A stretch of DNA of 54,823 nucleotides, from the NCBI GenBank assembly GCA_964634885.1, contig CAZWLN010000029.1:1-54823 (forward strand). The letters run 5' to 3'. This DNA comes from DAINRZ01 sp964634885 (GTDB lineage Bacteria; Bacteroidota; Ignavibacteria; Kapaibacteriales; UBA2268). The notes beneath the pieces were generated by a model. It saw nothing but the letters and a program-made list of their open reading frames with translations. It was not told where the DNA came from and did no database searches. The position numbers and the translations under genes were made by a program. This document shows positions 15,283-23,560 of this stretch, one piece after another (the stretch's first letter is position 1; the number at the start of each line of letters is the position of its first letter).

Positions 15283-16657
15283 ATGTTGTTACCAGCTCGA
15301 GCAGTAGAATAAACTTAACAGAGAAGTCCGGCCTGAACTTGAACCGCAGGTTGATCTCATTGGCAACGGTAAGGCAGGCTACGGGTACAAGGAACAGCCA
15401 CAGCCTCGCTGTCTCTCCTTTTGTGTATCCCAGGAATGCCTGAAGAAGGACAATGGCAGAAAACACAACCGTAATGACGCTGATAAGGTCTATGTTCTTC
15501 CTTAAGAGATTGGCAGAGGACCGGAACAGCCCCATGAAAAACACTACAGTGAAAGCGAATCCGCTCCAGACACATATTTCAACGATGTTAAGCCCTGCGT
15601 AGAAAGTAACCCATTTCGCCGTCGGTTCCCATACTTTCCAGTCAGCATGGAATTGGATGGCTTTTTCAAACCTGAGAACCATGTCATAATCGGTACCGAG
15701 TTTCATTGCCAGCGCCAGGACGGCGAATCCGCCGATGAAAGCCAGGTAGTGAACAGACAGGGAGAATAGCCTTTCGCGCCCCGAAGACAGGAAAATGTGA
15801 AAGACGGCGATCATCAACAGCAGGAAGGGAATCAGGAATGTCAATGAGAAAGTAATGTAGAGCGAGACGTACAGCATTGCGCCGCAGGCCAGTGAAAAGA
15901 GGCAGTTGTTTTTCTTCACGGCCAGCAGTGCCAGCCAGGTACAAACAGCCATCAGCAGGGGGTAGAGTACCTGGTCCAGGTTCATCGTTACCAGGTTGAC
16001 GGCCGGAATGAAGATATAGAGTAGTCCGGGCAGGTTGGCATACTTTCCGGGGAGCAGTTCCTTCCCGATGCCGTAAAGAGGTATCAGGACAAGATAGGAT
16101 AGCAATGGGAAAAAGAAAACAGCAAATTCAATCATCGAGTGGTAACGTTCCTGTGGGTCTGCTGACTCTGAGAACAACCCGGCAGCTTTCCCGGCGAGTG
16201 TATAGACAATCAGCGCCCCGGGAGGCTTGGATTTGGGAAATTGGCCGAGTTTGTTGCTGTCGGCCAGTTCTTCATAGTTACAGGCGATTGTCTCAATGTC
16301 GTCGATTCTCGTTGCGGTAACGGCGAATTCCGAATGGCCGTCAACGATGAGCCTGTCCCTGAGGCTGTCGAAGCCTTTGCCTTCGAGGAAGGAGAAACCC
16401 AGTTGCAGGAAGAATCCCGAAACAATCAGCAGAAGGACATTGAACTTCCGGTTGTGGTGGTGTTTAAGTACAATGGCAACAGATACGTAGGACACAAAAG
16501 CGATGATCAGTATTATCCACCAGTCGTTAACCGGTTTGTATCCGAACTGCCAGAACCAGAACCTGAGCTGCTGGAAAACCGGGATGTTCAGAGCAAGGGT
16601 AATACAGTATGCAACCGTAAGTGTCAGTATTATCAACAGCAAGTACTTGTTTTTCAT
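15254..16657 (-). CDS. Polytopic membrane glycosyltransferase-like protein (GT39/PMT type)
   Basis: The 467-residue product has about ten to twelve hydrophobic segments starting with an N-terminal one (LLLIILTLTVAYCITLAL). Between the second and third is a soluble loop containing GFDSLRDRLIVDGHSEF and FPKSKPPGALIVY. The KPPG element within a first large loop resembles the lumenal/periplasmic catalytic loop of PMT/ArnT-type enzymes, which transfer sugars from lipid carriers. The family call is by layout rather than strong motif. I used the ATG 10 codons inside the longest frame, just before the first membrane segment. It converges on, and overlaps, the DAHP synthase gene. Confidence 0.7.
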   Translation of the reverse strand: MKNKYLLLIILTLTVAYCITLALNIPVFQQLRFWFWQFGYKPVNDWWIILIIAFVSYVSVAIVLKHHHNRKFNVLLLIVSGFFLQLGFSFLEGKGFDSLRDRLIVDGHSEFAVTATRIDDIETIACNYEELADSNKLGQFPKSKPPGALIVYTLAGKAAGLFSESADPQERYHSMIEFAVFFFPLLSYLVLIPLYGIGKELLPGKYANLPGLLYIFIPAVNLVTMNLDQVLYPLLMAVCTWLALLAVKKNNCLFSLACGAMLYVSLYITFSLTFLIPFLLLMIAVFHIFLSSGRERLFSLSVHYLAFIGGFAVLALAMKLGTDYDMVLRFEKAIQFHADWKVWEPTAKWVTFYAGLNIVEICVWSGFAFTVVFFMGLFRSSANLLRKNIDLISVITVVFSAIVLLQAFLGYTKGETARLWLFLVPVACLTVANEINLRFKFRPDFSVKFILLLELVTTFMIKVFQDF

Positions 16658-16841
16658 AGCTTTCCGATTTCTCTGGGCCGTCGGCAATATTTAACGCAGA
16701 AACCAACGGCGTCGGTTTATTTCAATTTCTGCCTGATATTTTCAAATTTTTTCAGGCAAAATTATAAAAGAAAATCCGACATTTATTAATAGTTTTTGTA
16801 ATTATCAATTTTAAGGTTATTTTAGAAATAAGTTTTTGGGA

Positions 16842-16960
16842 CTGTTGAAAAAGCAGAGTCATTGTCGGCTATTTGTCTGAGATGGTCTGAACACTGTTCC
16901 GTTCCCTGTGTTTTCTGCCGGGGAACTGCTCTTAGTGAGTGAAGGCAGGATTTTCAACAG
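16842..16960. repeat. 119-bp segment with 10-bp terminal inverted repeats
   Basis: CTGTTGAAAA on the left and TTTTCAACAG on the right are perfect inverse complements 99 bases apart, in the 349-base gap between two divergent genes. The interior is GC-richer than the surrounding AT-rich promoter DNA. This could be a very small MITE-like remnant or a chance match; no target-site duplication is obvious. The remainder of the gap is A+T-rich DNA with no gene. Confidence 0.3.
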
Positions 16961-17006
16961 GAAAATGTATTGGATTTGTGTCTTAAAAGAAATATGAAAC
17001 GGATTA

Positions 17007-19478
17007 ATGAAAAAAGTCGATTTAAATAGTATTATGTCTCCGGGCGAGATTGTGGCCGGCATCGTCGTTTTTGCAGGGCTCCTCCTGGCAATTTTTGTGG
17101 ACAGCACTGCCGTTCGCCTGTTGGGAATAGTCCTGTCATTGCTTGGTTTGGCCGGTGTCTTCTGGCTGATGTCGAACAGGGGAAACGGGGATGCCGGTAA
17201 GGCAAAGCCCAAAATTTTAGTTAAACTGGATGAATTTGTTGCAAAATTTTCAAAGGACAAGAAGGAAGGTACAAGTGACTTTGTAAAAGCCTTCGGGGGG
17301 CCTGATGATGATGTTAACGGCAAAAAGCAGCCCAAGGTGAAATTCTACGAGAAAAACCAGCTTGACGATGTTCCCGATGAATTCGCCGAGTCTGACAGCG
17401 ACGGCTTCAGGGTAATTCCCAAAGGTACTGACACTAAGGGCGCTACGAACGGCCAAAAGCCTGCCGGTAACGGTAAAAACAGCGGGAAGAAACCGTCAGT
17501 CCAGGCTGCGGCTCAAAAGAACCAGGAAACGAAAAAAGTTATACCTTCACAGCCGGCGGTGAAACCACCCGAAGTACAATCTGCCGAAGTAAAGCCGCCT
17601 GTCTCCGTAAAACCTCCGGCAAAATTACCCGAACAGATTTTCATCGATGAATTTGAGTTCGAAGAGGAAGAGTCGGGCATGCGAATAGTCCCGAAAGAAG
17701 AATTGCAACAAAAGGAAGGCCCTGCACAAACGCCTGAAACCAGGCCTGCTAAAGCCAATAATCTTCCGGAACCTCCCCAGGCAGCCGTCTTCGCCGGCGA
17801 GAGTACCGGCAGCGACGATGTCCCTGTAAAGGCGCCGGAAAAAGAAGAAAAAAGCGACGGCAGCGCCGTTCAGCTCAAACTCGATGAGGAGATTGTGCAG
17901 CAGGTCATCGAAGACGAGATAATTGAAAATACAGAGTTCAACAAGCAGTACAAGAAGAAACAGATAGACATTCCCATCACTATGCTGATGGAGGAAGAGC
18001 CTTACAACACAAAAGAAACCCGTGAAGAATTCGATTATTTCCTGTTACGGGTACTCAAGGGCATCAGGACATACACCAAGGCAAAAACCGCCGCTTTCCT
18101 GCTTGTTAACAAAACGAAGAAGGAACTGATTCTTGAGATTACCGACAGCGACATCGAGGAATCGCTGATACCCAAGAGGAAAATAACCATACGCAACGAC
18201 GTGCTGAGCCAGATTGCCAGGACTGCAAAACCGGAGATTCTGACGGAGATTAACCCTACAGCCGAGCTGGAAATAATACCCTATTACCAGGAATTTGTAG
18301 GTACTAATTCATTCATCGGCGTACCTGTGTTCTATAATAAGTCTGTTGTCGGCATTCTCTGCGCCGACACGGACAAGCCCGACGCCTATGATGTCGATAC
18401 GATCAGGTTCTTCAGCCAGTTTACCAAGCTGATTTCTGCCATCATACAAAACTATACGGATAAATACGACCTGTTGCAGTCTTCGAGGACTCTCGACGCA
18501 ATCAAACTGTTCCGCAGGATCATGTCGAACCAGAAGATGAGCATCGAGGATATTCACATTTCACTGGTCGAGTCAGCTACGAAACTGTTCGAGTATAATA
18601 CTGCCGGCATCTGTACCTATGACGAGGACGGCGGTACCTGGACAGTAAAGAATCTCAGGAAAACCGACGAAGAGAGTAAAATTGTCGATGGTTCAAAGAT
18701 CGATATAGACAAAACACTTTTGGGTGAAGCCATTATCAACTGCCGTACGGTTTTCAGGTCTCCTCTCGAGAAAACGGATACGAGGATCAATGCCGTTGAA
18801 CCGAAGATGGCCGGCGGCTATTTCCTGGCTGTACCGATCAGGTCCTTCGTCAATAATTACGGTTCCATCTTCCTCGAGGGAGATAATAACTGTACATTTA
18901 CCGAATACGACAGGGAGATACTCGAGACTCTGGGCGAGCATGCCGGTACGAGCATTGAACAGATGTACTTCATAGAAATGCTCCAGTCCAGTTCATTGAT
19001 GGACAATTCAACGGGTATGTACAATCCGCCGGCGTTTTACAGCAGGCTGGACGAAGAGATTGCCAGGGCGCAGGTTTACAGTACTGCTGCTTCTCTTTGC
19101 CTGTTCACCATCGACAAATATGTTGCTTTCGAATCGGAAGACAACGAGGAAACAACGGAACAGATAATATACCAGGTATTGAATGTCATTGCCAGGCACC
19201 TGCGCCGTTTTGACATCATCGGCAGGATTGACAGTGAGACCTTTGCCGTGCTGTTGCCGGGGATGAAGATAAACCAGGGGCAGCTCTGGGCAGAGAAACT
19301 CCGCTCCGATGTCGCCCAGACCGTCATCGAACTCCATTCCAAGAGGTTCAATGTTACAATCAGCATTGGCCTTGCAAAGATCGGTTCATCCGACAATGTT
19401 AATGAGTTGATGGCGAATTGCAGGCACGTACTCGGCCTTGCACAAAAACAGAGCAATGTAGTTCAGATATTCGGTTGA
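17007..19478 (+). CDS. Membrane-anchored GAF-GAF protein with degenerate GGDEF domain
   Basis: The 823-residue protein has two N-terminal membrane helices (about 14-31 and 36-54) and a long linker rich in Pro, Lys and Glu (about 60-310). Two GAF-like sensor domains follow (about 340-490 and 510-655, the second with GGYFLAVPIRSFVNNYGSIF), then a C-terminal diguanylate-cyclase fold (about 665-820). In the fold, the active-site signature is replaced: GRIDSETFAVLLPG aligns with the usual GRxGGDEFAVLLPG, so GGDEF has become DSETF. Synthesis of cyclic di-GMP is therefore unlikely; the protein probably works as a sensor or scaffold. It precedes the T9SS cargo gene by 100 bases. Confidence 0.85.
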   Translation: MKKVDLNSIMSPGEIVAGIVVFAGLLLAIFVDSTAVRLLGIVLSLLGLAGVFWLMSNRGNGDAGKAKPKILVKLDEFVAKFSKDKKEGTSDFVKAFGGPDDDVNGKKQPKVKFYEKNQLDDVPDEFAESDSDGFRVIPKGTDTKGATNGQKPAGNGKNSGKKPSVQAAAQKNQETKKVIPSQPAVKPPEVQSAEVKPPVSVKPPAKLPEQIFIDEFEFEEEESGMRIVPKEELQQKEGPAQTPETRPAKANNLPEPPQAAVFAGESTGSDDVPVKAPEKEEKSDGSAVQLKLDEEIVQQVIEDEIIENTEFNKQYKKKQIDIPITMLMEEEPYNTKETREEFDYFLLRVLKGIRTYTKAKTAAFLLVNKTKKELILEITDSDIEESLIPKRKITIRNDVLSQIARTAKPEILTEINPTAELEIIPYYQEFVGTNSFIGVPVFYNKSVVGILCADTDKPDAYDVDTIRFFSQFTKLISAIIQNYTDKYDLLQSSRTLDAIKLFRRIMSNQKMSIEDIHISLVESATKLFEYNTAGICTYDEDGGTWTVKNLRKTDEESKIVDGSKIDIDKTLLGEAIINCRTVFRSPLEKTDTRINAVEPKMAGGYFLAVPIRSFVNNYGSIFLEGDNNCTFTEYDREILETLGEHAGTSIEQMYFIEMLQSSSLMDNSTGMYNPPAFYSRLDEEIARAQVYSTAASLCLFTIDKYVAFESEDNEETTEQIIYQVLNVIARHLRRFDIIGRIDSETFAVLLPGMKINQGQLWAEKLRSDVAQTVIELHSKRFNVTISIGLAKIGSSDNVNELMANCRHVLGLAQKQSNVVQIFG

Positions 19479-19578
19479 GCCATAGTGCAGTATTGAATTA
19501 TAAACCTATAAATTTTTGCCTTTGATTCGTATATTGGAAATAGTATTGAAATATAAGAAATGAAAAGGAGTTAAGAAC

Positions 19579-20652
19579 ATGAATAGGTATTTCTTACTGG
19601 CGCTGGTACCGGTTTTCTTCCTGGCAGCCGCTCTTTTACCTGCAGGGGATGTGAACAATGCAGCAGCTGAACAGGCCGTTGCGGCAGGCAATGTCTCCGT
19701 CAACACTCCGGAAGCCTTACCGGACAAAATTGTCCTTACTAAAAGTGAATTTGAGAATCTTGGTATTGTCGTTAACGGCAACAACATCGTTGCTGTAATG
19801 GAATACAGATATAAAATTAACAGGCGTACCTCCGATGACTTTGCTGAAAAGCTTCAGGATCAGGGCTATAAATCCAAGTCAGGCATTTACAGGACTAATG
19901 TATATATCAACCCCGTCAGCATCCTGCCCGACGAGACTCCTTTGCCCTGCGGCAAATGGAGCCAGACTGAAGGTTCGACTCTGTTGCCGCTGGCAGTAAC
20001 AGCAGAGTTCAACCGTTCTGCCGAAAGCAATTCTAAAAGCAGCCTGTCCCTGATGTATGTGGCGACAGACTCGCCTCTCCTTAAGGAGTTTTCCAACGAC
20101 AAGATATTCAGGTGGGATAATAAATTCACTCCCAGGATTAACAAGCTTCTGCCGGTAACCCTTGCCTATGAAGGCAGCGGTGCCTCAAAAACCGAAATCA
20201 GGATACACTTCTGGTACCTGGCATCAAAAGAGCTGGTGGAAAAGCTTCCGGAAAGGTACAGGGAAGGCCTCAGAACAGAACTGGGAATAGTGGATTCGGT
20301 TAACAACGGCAAACTGCCATACGACGACGGCTGTAATAAAGTCGAAAACAACAGCTATTTTGACCTGTGCGGTGTCAGCTCCGGCGCTCTCGGCGGCCTG
20401 ACGGTGTTTCCGCACCCTGTGGTAACCAATGCCCGCTGCAGGCTGCTGCTGAAGGAAAACAGAACCATTACAATGCAACTGTTTGACGGTGGCGGGGCTC
20501 TTGTAAGTACGATCCTTTCAAATTCTGCCCAGATGAAAGGAACACCTGAGATTGACATCCCCTTCGACGAGTTAAGCTCCGGAGTCTATATTCTCGTCGT
20601 GGTCAGCGACATGAATGAGAAGATTGCGGCAAAGGTGATTGTGAGCCGGTGA
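19579..20652 (+). CDS. Secreted protein with T9SS C-terminal sorting domain
   Basis: This 357-residue protein starts with a signal peptide (RYFLLALVPVFFLAAALLPA) and has a middle region I do not recognise, containing several cysteines (LPCGKW, DDGCNK, FDLCG). The last roughly 80 residues match a type A sorting domain of the type IX secretion system: VFPHPVVTNARCRLLL, then MQLFDGGGALVSTI, then the closing LSSGVYILVVVSD and KVIVSR. Such domains guide proteins across the outer membrane and are cleaved on attachment or release. AAAGGAG lies well placed before the ATG. A dispersed-repeat block follows the gene directly. Confidence 0.85.
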   Translation: MNRYFLLALVPVFFLAAALLPAGDVNNAAAEQAVAAGNVSVNTPEALPDKIVLTKSEFENLGIVVNGNNIVAVMEYRYKINRRTSDDFAEKLQDQGYKSKSGIYRTNVYINPVSILPDETPLPCGKWSQTEGSTLLPLAVTAEFNRSAESNSKSSLSLMYVATDSPLLKEFSNDKIFRWDNKFTPRINKLLPVTLAYEGSGASKTEIRIHFWYLASKELVEKLPERYREGLRTELGIVDSVNNGKLPYDDGCNKVENNSYFDLCGVSSGALGGLTVFPHPVVTNARCRLLLKENRTITMQLFDGGGALVSTILSNSAQMKGTPEIDIPFDELSSGVYILVVVSDMNEKIAAKVIVSR

Positions 20653-20704
20653 GGAGTCGGGTGAAATCTGAGCCGAGCGTAGCGAGACCGGCGCAGCCAA
20701 TGCT

Positions 20705-20732
20705 GAATGAAGAATTACGAATGAAGAATTAC
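20705..20732. repeat. Two tandem copies of a 14-base repeat
   Basis: GAATGAAGAATTAC occurs twice in a row, with a partial third copy. It opens the repeat block between the T9SS cargo gene and gpmA; no gene is visible in this roughly 450-base stretch. Confidence 0.7.
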
Positions 20733-20744
20733 GAATGACGAGCC

Positions 20745-20768
20745 GTAGAGACGCAAGGCTTGCGTCTC
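20745..20768. repeat. GTAGAGAC palindromic repeat, copy 1
   Basis: GTAGAGACGCAAG then CTTGCGTCTC form a hairpin with a 9-bp or longer stem (GAGACGCAAG/CTTGCGTCTC). A near-identical element lies at 45162-45186 and a sequence-diverged relative 30 bases downstream. Confidence 0.8.
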
Positions 20769-20797
20769 AAAAAACGAAACCATTCTCAAAAGGATTA

Positions 20798-20822
20798 GTA
20801 GAGACAGGTCTCAGACCTGTCT
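20798..20822. repeat. GTAGAGAC palindromic repeat, copy 2
   Basis: It opens with the same GTAGAGAC word, but the stem is AGACAGGTCT/AGACCTGTCT. Keeping the entry word while changing both stem arms together suggests a conserved structure rather than a conserved sequence. Confidence 0.75.
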
Positions 20823-20863
20823 TAATATCATCTTTGCCGAAGATGGACCGTCGTTTCTCTTTC

Positions 20864-20961
20864 TCCTCCCCCTTGGGGAATAATTCCCCCTGGGGAAGGC
20901 TGGGATGGGGTTGTTAGTTCGTCAAGTTTATAAAGAAAGAATTAAGCCCCGGCGGGTTGAC
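20864..20961 (+). repeat. Composite dispersed repeat, copy 1
   Basis: The modules in order are CCTCCCCCTTGGGG, a GGGGAAGGCTGGGATGGGGT box, TTAGTTCGTCAAGTTTATAAAG (the 9-mer module), AAAGAAAG, and AATTAAGCCCCGGCGGGTTGAC. The last module appears as its exact reverse complement at about 33250 and 33430, and the other modules recur at 45241-45565. Confidence 0.75.
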
Positions 20962-20990
20962 AGATTGCAGATTATTACGGCAACCAATAT

Positions 20991-21014
20991 AAAAAAAGCC
21001 ATCCTCCCCCGGCT
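20991..21014 (-). terminator. Possible weak terminator after gpmA
   Basis: On the minus strand AGCC and GGCT form a short 4-bp stem directly before seven T. The stem is short and lies about 90 bases past the gpmA stop, so this call is tentative. Confidence 0.35.
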
Positions 21015-21100
21015 GGAATACACTAACCCTCAGAAATACTCCCGGCCTTAAGCAGAATGGCAAACAACGATAGAAACGATTTAATTCCCCATTTATTTAA

Positions 21101-21844
21101 TTACTTCGCTTTGCCTTGGTTGGCAACGGCTTCCATTGCCTTGCGGACTTCTTCCTCGTCACCGAGATAGTAGCGGTTCAATGGCTTGAGGTTGTCGTCC
21201 AGTTCATAGACGAGGGGCATGCCCGTGGGGATGTTCAGGTTCAGTATTTCGCTGTCGGACACATTGTCTAAGTATTTCACAAGCGCCCTGAGGCTGTTGC
21301 CGTGAGCGGCGATGATTACTCTCTTGCCTTCCCTGATGGTCGGGGCGATTGTCTCGTGCCACAACGGGAGGAACCTCTTGACTGTGTCTTTAAGGCATTC
21401 GGTGAAGGGAATCTCGGACCTGTCGAGGTCGGCGTAGCGTGGGTCTTTCCCGGGGAAGCGTTCGTCGTCTTCGGTTAGAGCCGGCGGTTGTATGTCGTAG
21501 CTTCTGCGCCAGATCAGTACCTGCTCGTCGCCGAATTTCTGTGCCATTTCCGATTTGTTAAGCCCCTGGAGAGCGCCGTAATGCCTCTCGTTCAGGCGCC
21601 ATGAATTGTTAACCGGGATCCACATCTGGTCCATGCCGTCAAGAGTAAGCCACAGGGTACGTATTGCGCGTTTAAGGACTGAAGTGAATGCGACGTCAAA
21701 TACGAAACCGTTTTCTTTCAATACTTTACCGGCTTTTGCGGCTTCCAGCAGGCCCTTTTCAGACAGGTCCACATCGGTCCAGCCTGTAAACCTGTTTTCT
21801 TTGTTCCAAACGCTCTCGCCATGCCTTAACAATACTAACTTCAT
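21101..21844 (-). CDS. gpmA: 2,3-bisphosphoglycerate-dependent phosphoglycerate mutase
   Basis: This glycolytic and gluconeogenic enzyme interconverts 3- and 2-phosphoglycerate. The 247-residue product begins MKLVLLRHGESVWNKENRFT, with the phospho-accepting His8. It has the acidic Glu87 in LNERHYGALQG and the second active-site His181 in IIAAHGNSLRAL, plus the dPGM tail (IPTGMPLVYELD). The length matches the family exactly. It stands alone, divergent from the Memo-AMMECR1 gene, with AT-rich DNA between. Confidence 0.97.
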   Translation of the reverse strand: MKLVLLRHGESVWNKENRFTGWTDVDLSEKGLLEAAKAGKVLKENGFVFDVAFTSVLKRAIRTLWLTLDGMDQMWIPVNNSWRLNERHYGALQGLNKSEMAQKFGDEQVLIWRRSYDIQPPALTEDDERFPGKDPRYADLDRSEIPFTECLKDTVKRFLPLWHETIAPTIREGKRVIIAAHGNSLRALVKYLDNVSDSEILNLNIPTGMPLVYELDDNLKPLNRYYLGDEEEVRKAMEAVANQGKAK

Positions 21845-22045
21845 ACATCACCTAATTAAAAAATTTCTAATATTCATTTTCTGCAATTTAATTAATCGGT
21901 GAAACTATAAAAAGCATTATAATCAAAAACCGATATATAAATAAAAATAGAATTTTTCATTTCAATTTTTATAAGTTTAAATGTTTTCTTAAATTTAATT
22001 CGTAAAATGTTAAATTTTGCGAAAAGGCAAAGTATAGTTAAATAT

Positions 22046-23539
22046 ATGAAAAATATTGTCTTTATAATATTACTAACTTTCATGTTAAACTGTGGATCGC
22101 AGGATAAAATGAATTCAGCAAAAGAAATAGTACGTAAGCCAACGGTTGCCGGAGCCTTCTATCCCGGCAATCCTGAAAAGCTTAAGTCTGTGATAGACGG
22201 ATACCTTTCCACCGGCCAGGCAGATGTGTCCGATGATGATATTATCGGTTTGGTAGCGCCCCACGCCGGCTATGTTTACAGCGGCCATGTTGCCGGCGCC
22301 GCATACAGCCTGCTTAAGGGCAGGAAGTATGATGCGGTAATCGTCATTGCCCCGTCGCATGTTTTCGGGTTCTCAGGCTCCTCGGTTTTCAACGGGGACG
22401 CATACGAAACACCTCTGGGCATTGTACAAGTGGACAAGGCGCTTGCCGAAAGCATTGCTTCCGGCGGCAGGGACCTGAAATACGCCGTTAACGGCCATGA
22501 ATGGGACAGCTCCCGTGGTGAACATTCACTCGAAGTGCAGCTTCCATTCCTGCAGACGGTGCTGCCCGGTGTACCGATTGTCCCGATTGTGATGGGGACG
22601 CAGAACAATGATGCTTGCGACCGCTTAGTGCGAAGCATCGTCAGGGCTGTAAGCGAATCGAAAAAGAAGGTACTCCTTGTTGCCAGTTCCGACCTGTCCC
22701 ACTTCCATGACCAGAAAGAGGCCAATTCTTTGGACAGCCTGATAGTCGATGCTTTCGGCGAATTCCAGTATTTCCAGATGGCGAACCAGTTGTTTTCAAG
22801 GCAATGGGAAGCCTGTGGCGGCGGGCCGATTGTTGCAGTCATGATGGCGTCCGAACTGCTGGGCGCCAACAGGTGTGTTCCTGTGAAATACGCTACCTCT
22901 GCCGATTCGCCGGAGATGCCGGCGGGTAAAGACAGAGTCGTGGGCTATATGTCCGGTGTCGTTACAAAAAGTAAGGAAGGCACGAAGTTGCTCCCGGACC
23001 TTACAGACGAGGACAAAACTGCCATCCTTAACGCTGCCAAAGCCGGCGTGTATAATGCAGTCTTCGGTTCTGACGACAAAACTCTTGCCGGTTTTGACAT
23101 ACCGAAGCTGAACAAGTGCTATGCTACTTTTGTTACCATTACCAAGAAAGGCAACCTCCGTGGTTGTATGGGGCACTTGTACTCCGACCTGCCGCTTCTC
23201 CGCGAGATTAAAGAGACTTCCAGGCTCGCTTCTCAGAACGACTACAGGTTCGGACCCGTGAAGAAAGATGAGATGGGGGATTTGGAATATGAAGTTACCA
23301 TTCTGTCGAGGATGATCAGGATTACGGATTATAATAACATCGAAATCGGCAGGGACGGACTGTACATCAGGCTGGGAGGATCTTCCGGACTGTTGCTGCC
23401 CCAGGTTGCCTCCGAAAGAAATTGGGACAGGGAGACTTTCCTCAGGAACGTATGCCAGAAGGCTGGACTGGGAAAAGAGGATTACAAGAATCCTGATGCG
23501 CAGTTGTACGCATTCAGGGCAATAATTATACATGAATAA
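22046..23539 (+). CDS. Exported Memo - AMMECR1 fusion protein
   Basis: The 497-residue product joins a Memo-like domain (about residues 35-300) to an AMMECR1 domain (about 325-495). Memo landmarks are GAFYPGNPEKL, APHAGYVYSGHVAGAAY, IAPSHVFGF, VLLVASSDLSHFHD and EACGGGPIVAVM, which retain the His/Cys set of the Memo/LigB-like fold. The AMMECR1 part has LRGCMGHLYSDLPLL, the LRGCIG signature. Unusually, it starts MKNIVFIILLTFMLNCGSQD, a lipoprotein-type signal peptide (Cys near residue 16; Asn just before it is atypical). Memo and AMMECR1 usually occur with a radical SAM enzyme, none of which is here. A longer start 13 codons upstream lacks the right signal-peptide shape. Confidence 0.9.
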   Translation: MKNIVFIILLTFMLNCGSQDKMNSAKEIVRKPTVAGAFYPGNPEKLKSVIDGYLSTGQADVSDDDIIGLVAPHAGYVYSGHVAGAAYSLLKGRKYDAVIVIAPSHVFGFSGSSVFNGDAYETPLGIVQVDKALAESIASGGRDLKYAVNGHEWDSSRGEHSLEVQLPFLQTVLPGVPIVPIVMGTQNNDACDRLVRSIVRAVSESKKKVLLVASSDLSHFHDQKEANSLDSLIVDAFGEFQYFQMANQLFSRQWEACGGGPIVAVMMASELLGANRCVPVKYATSADSPEMPAGKDRVVGYMSGVVTKSKEGTKLLPDLTDEDKTAILNAAKAGVYNAVFGSDDKTLAGFDIPKLNKCYATFVTITKKGNLRGCMGHLYSDLPLLREIKETSRLASQNDYRFGPVKKDEMGDLEYEVTILSRMIRITDYNNIEIGRDGLYIRLGGSSGLLLPQVASERNWDRETFLRNVCQKAGLGKEDYKNPDAQLYAFRAIIIHE

Positions 23540-23560
23540 CAGCAGGGAAAAACTACAGCA

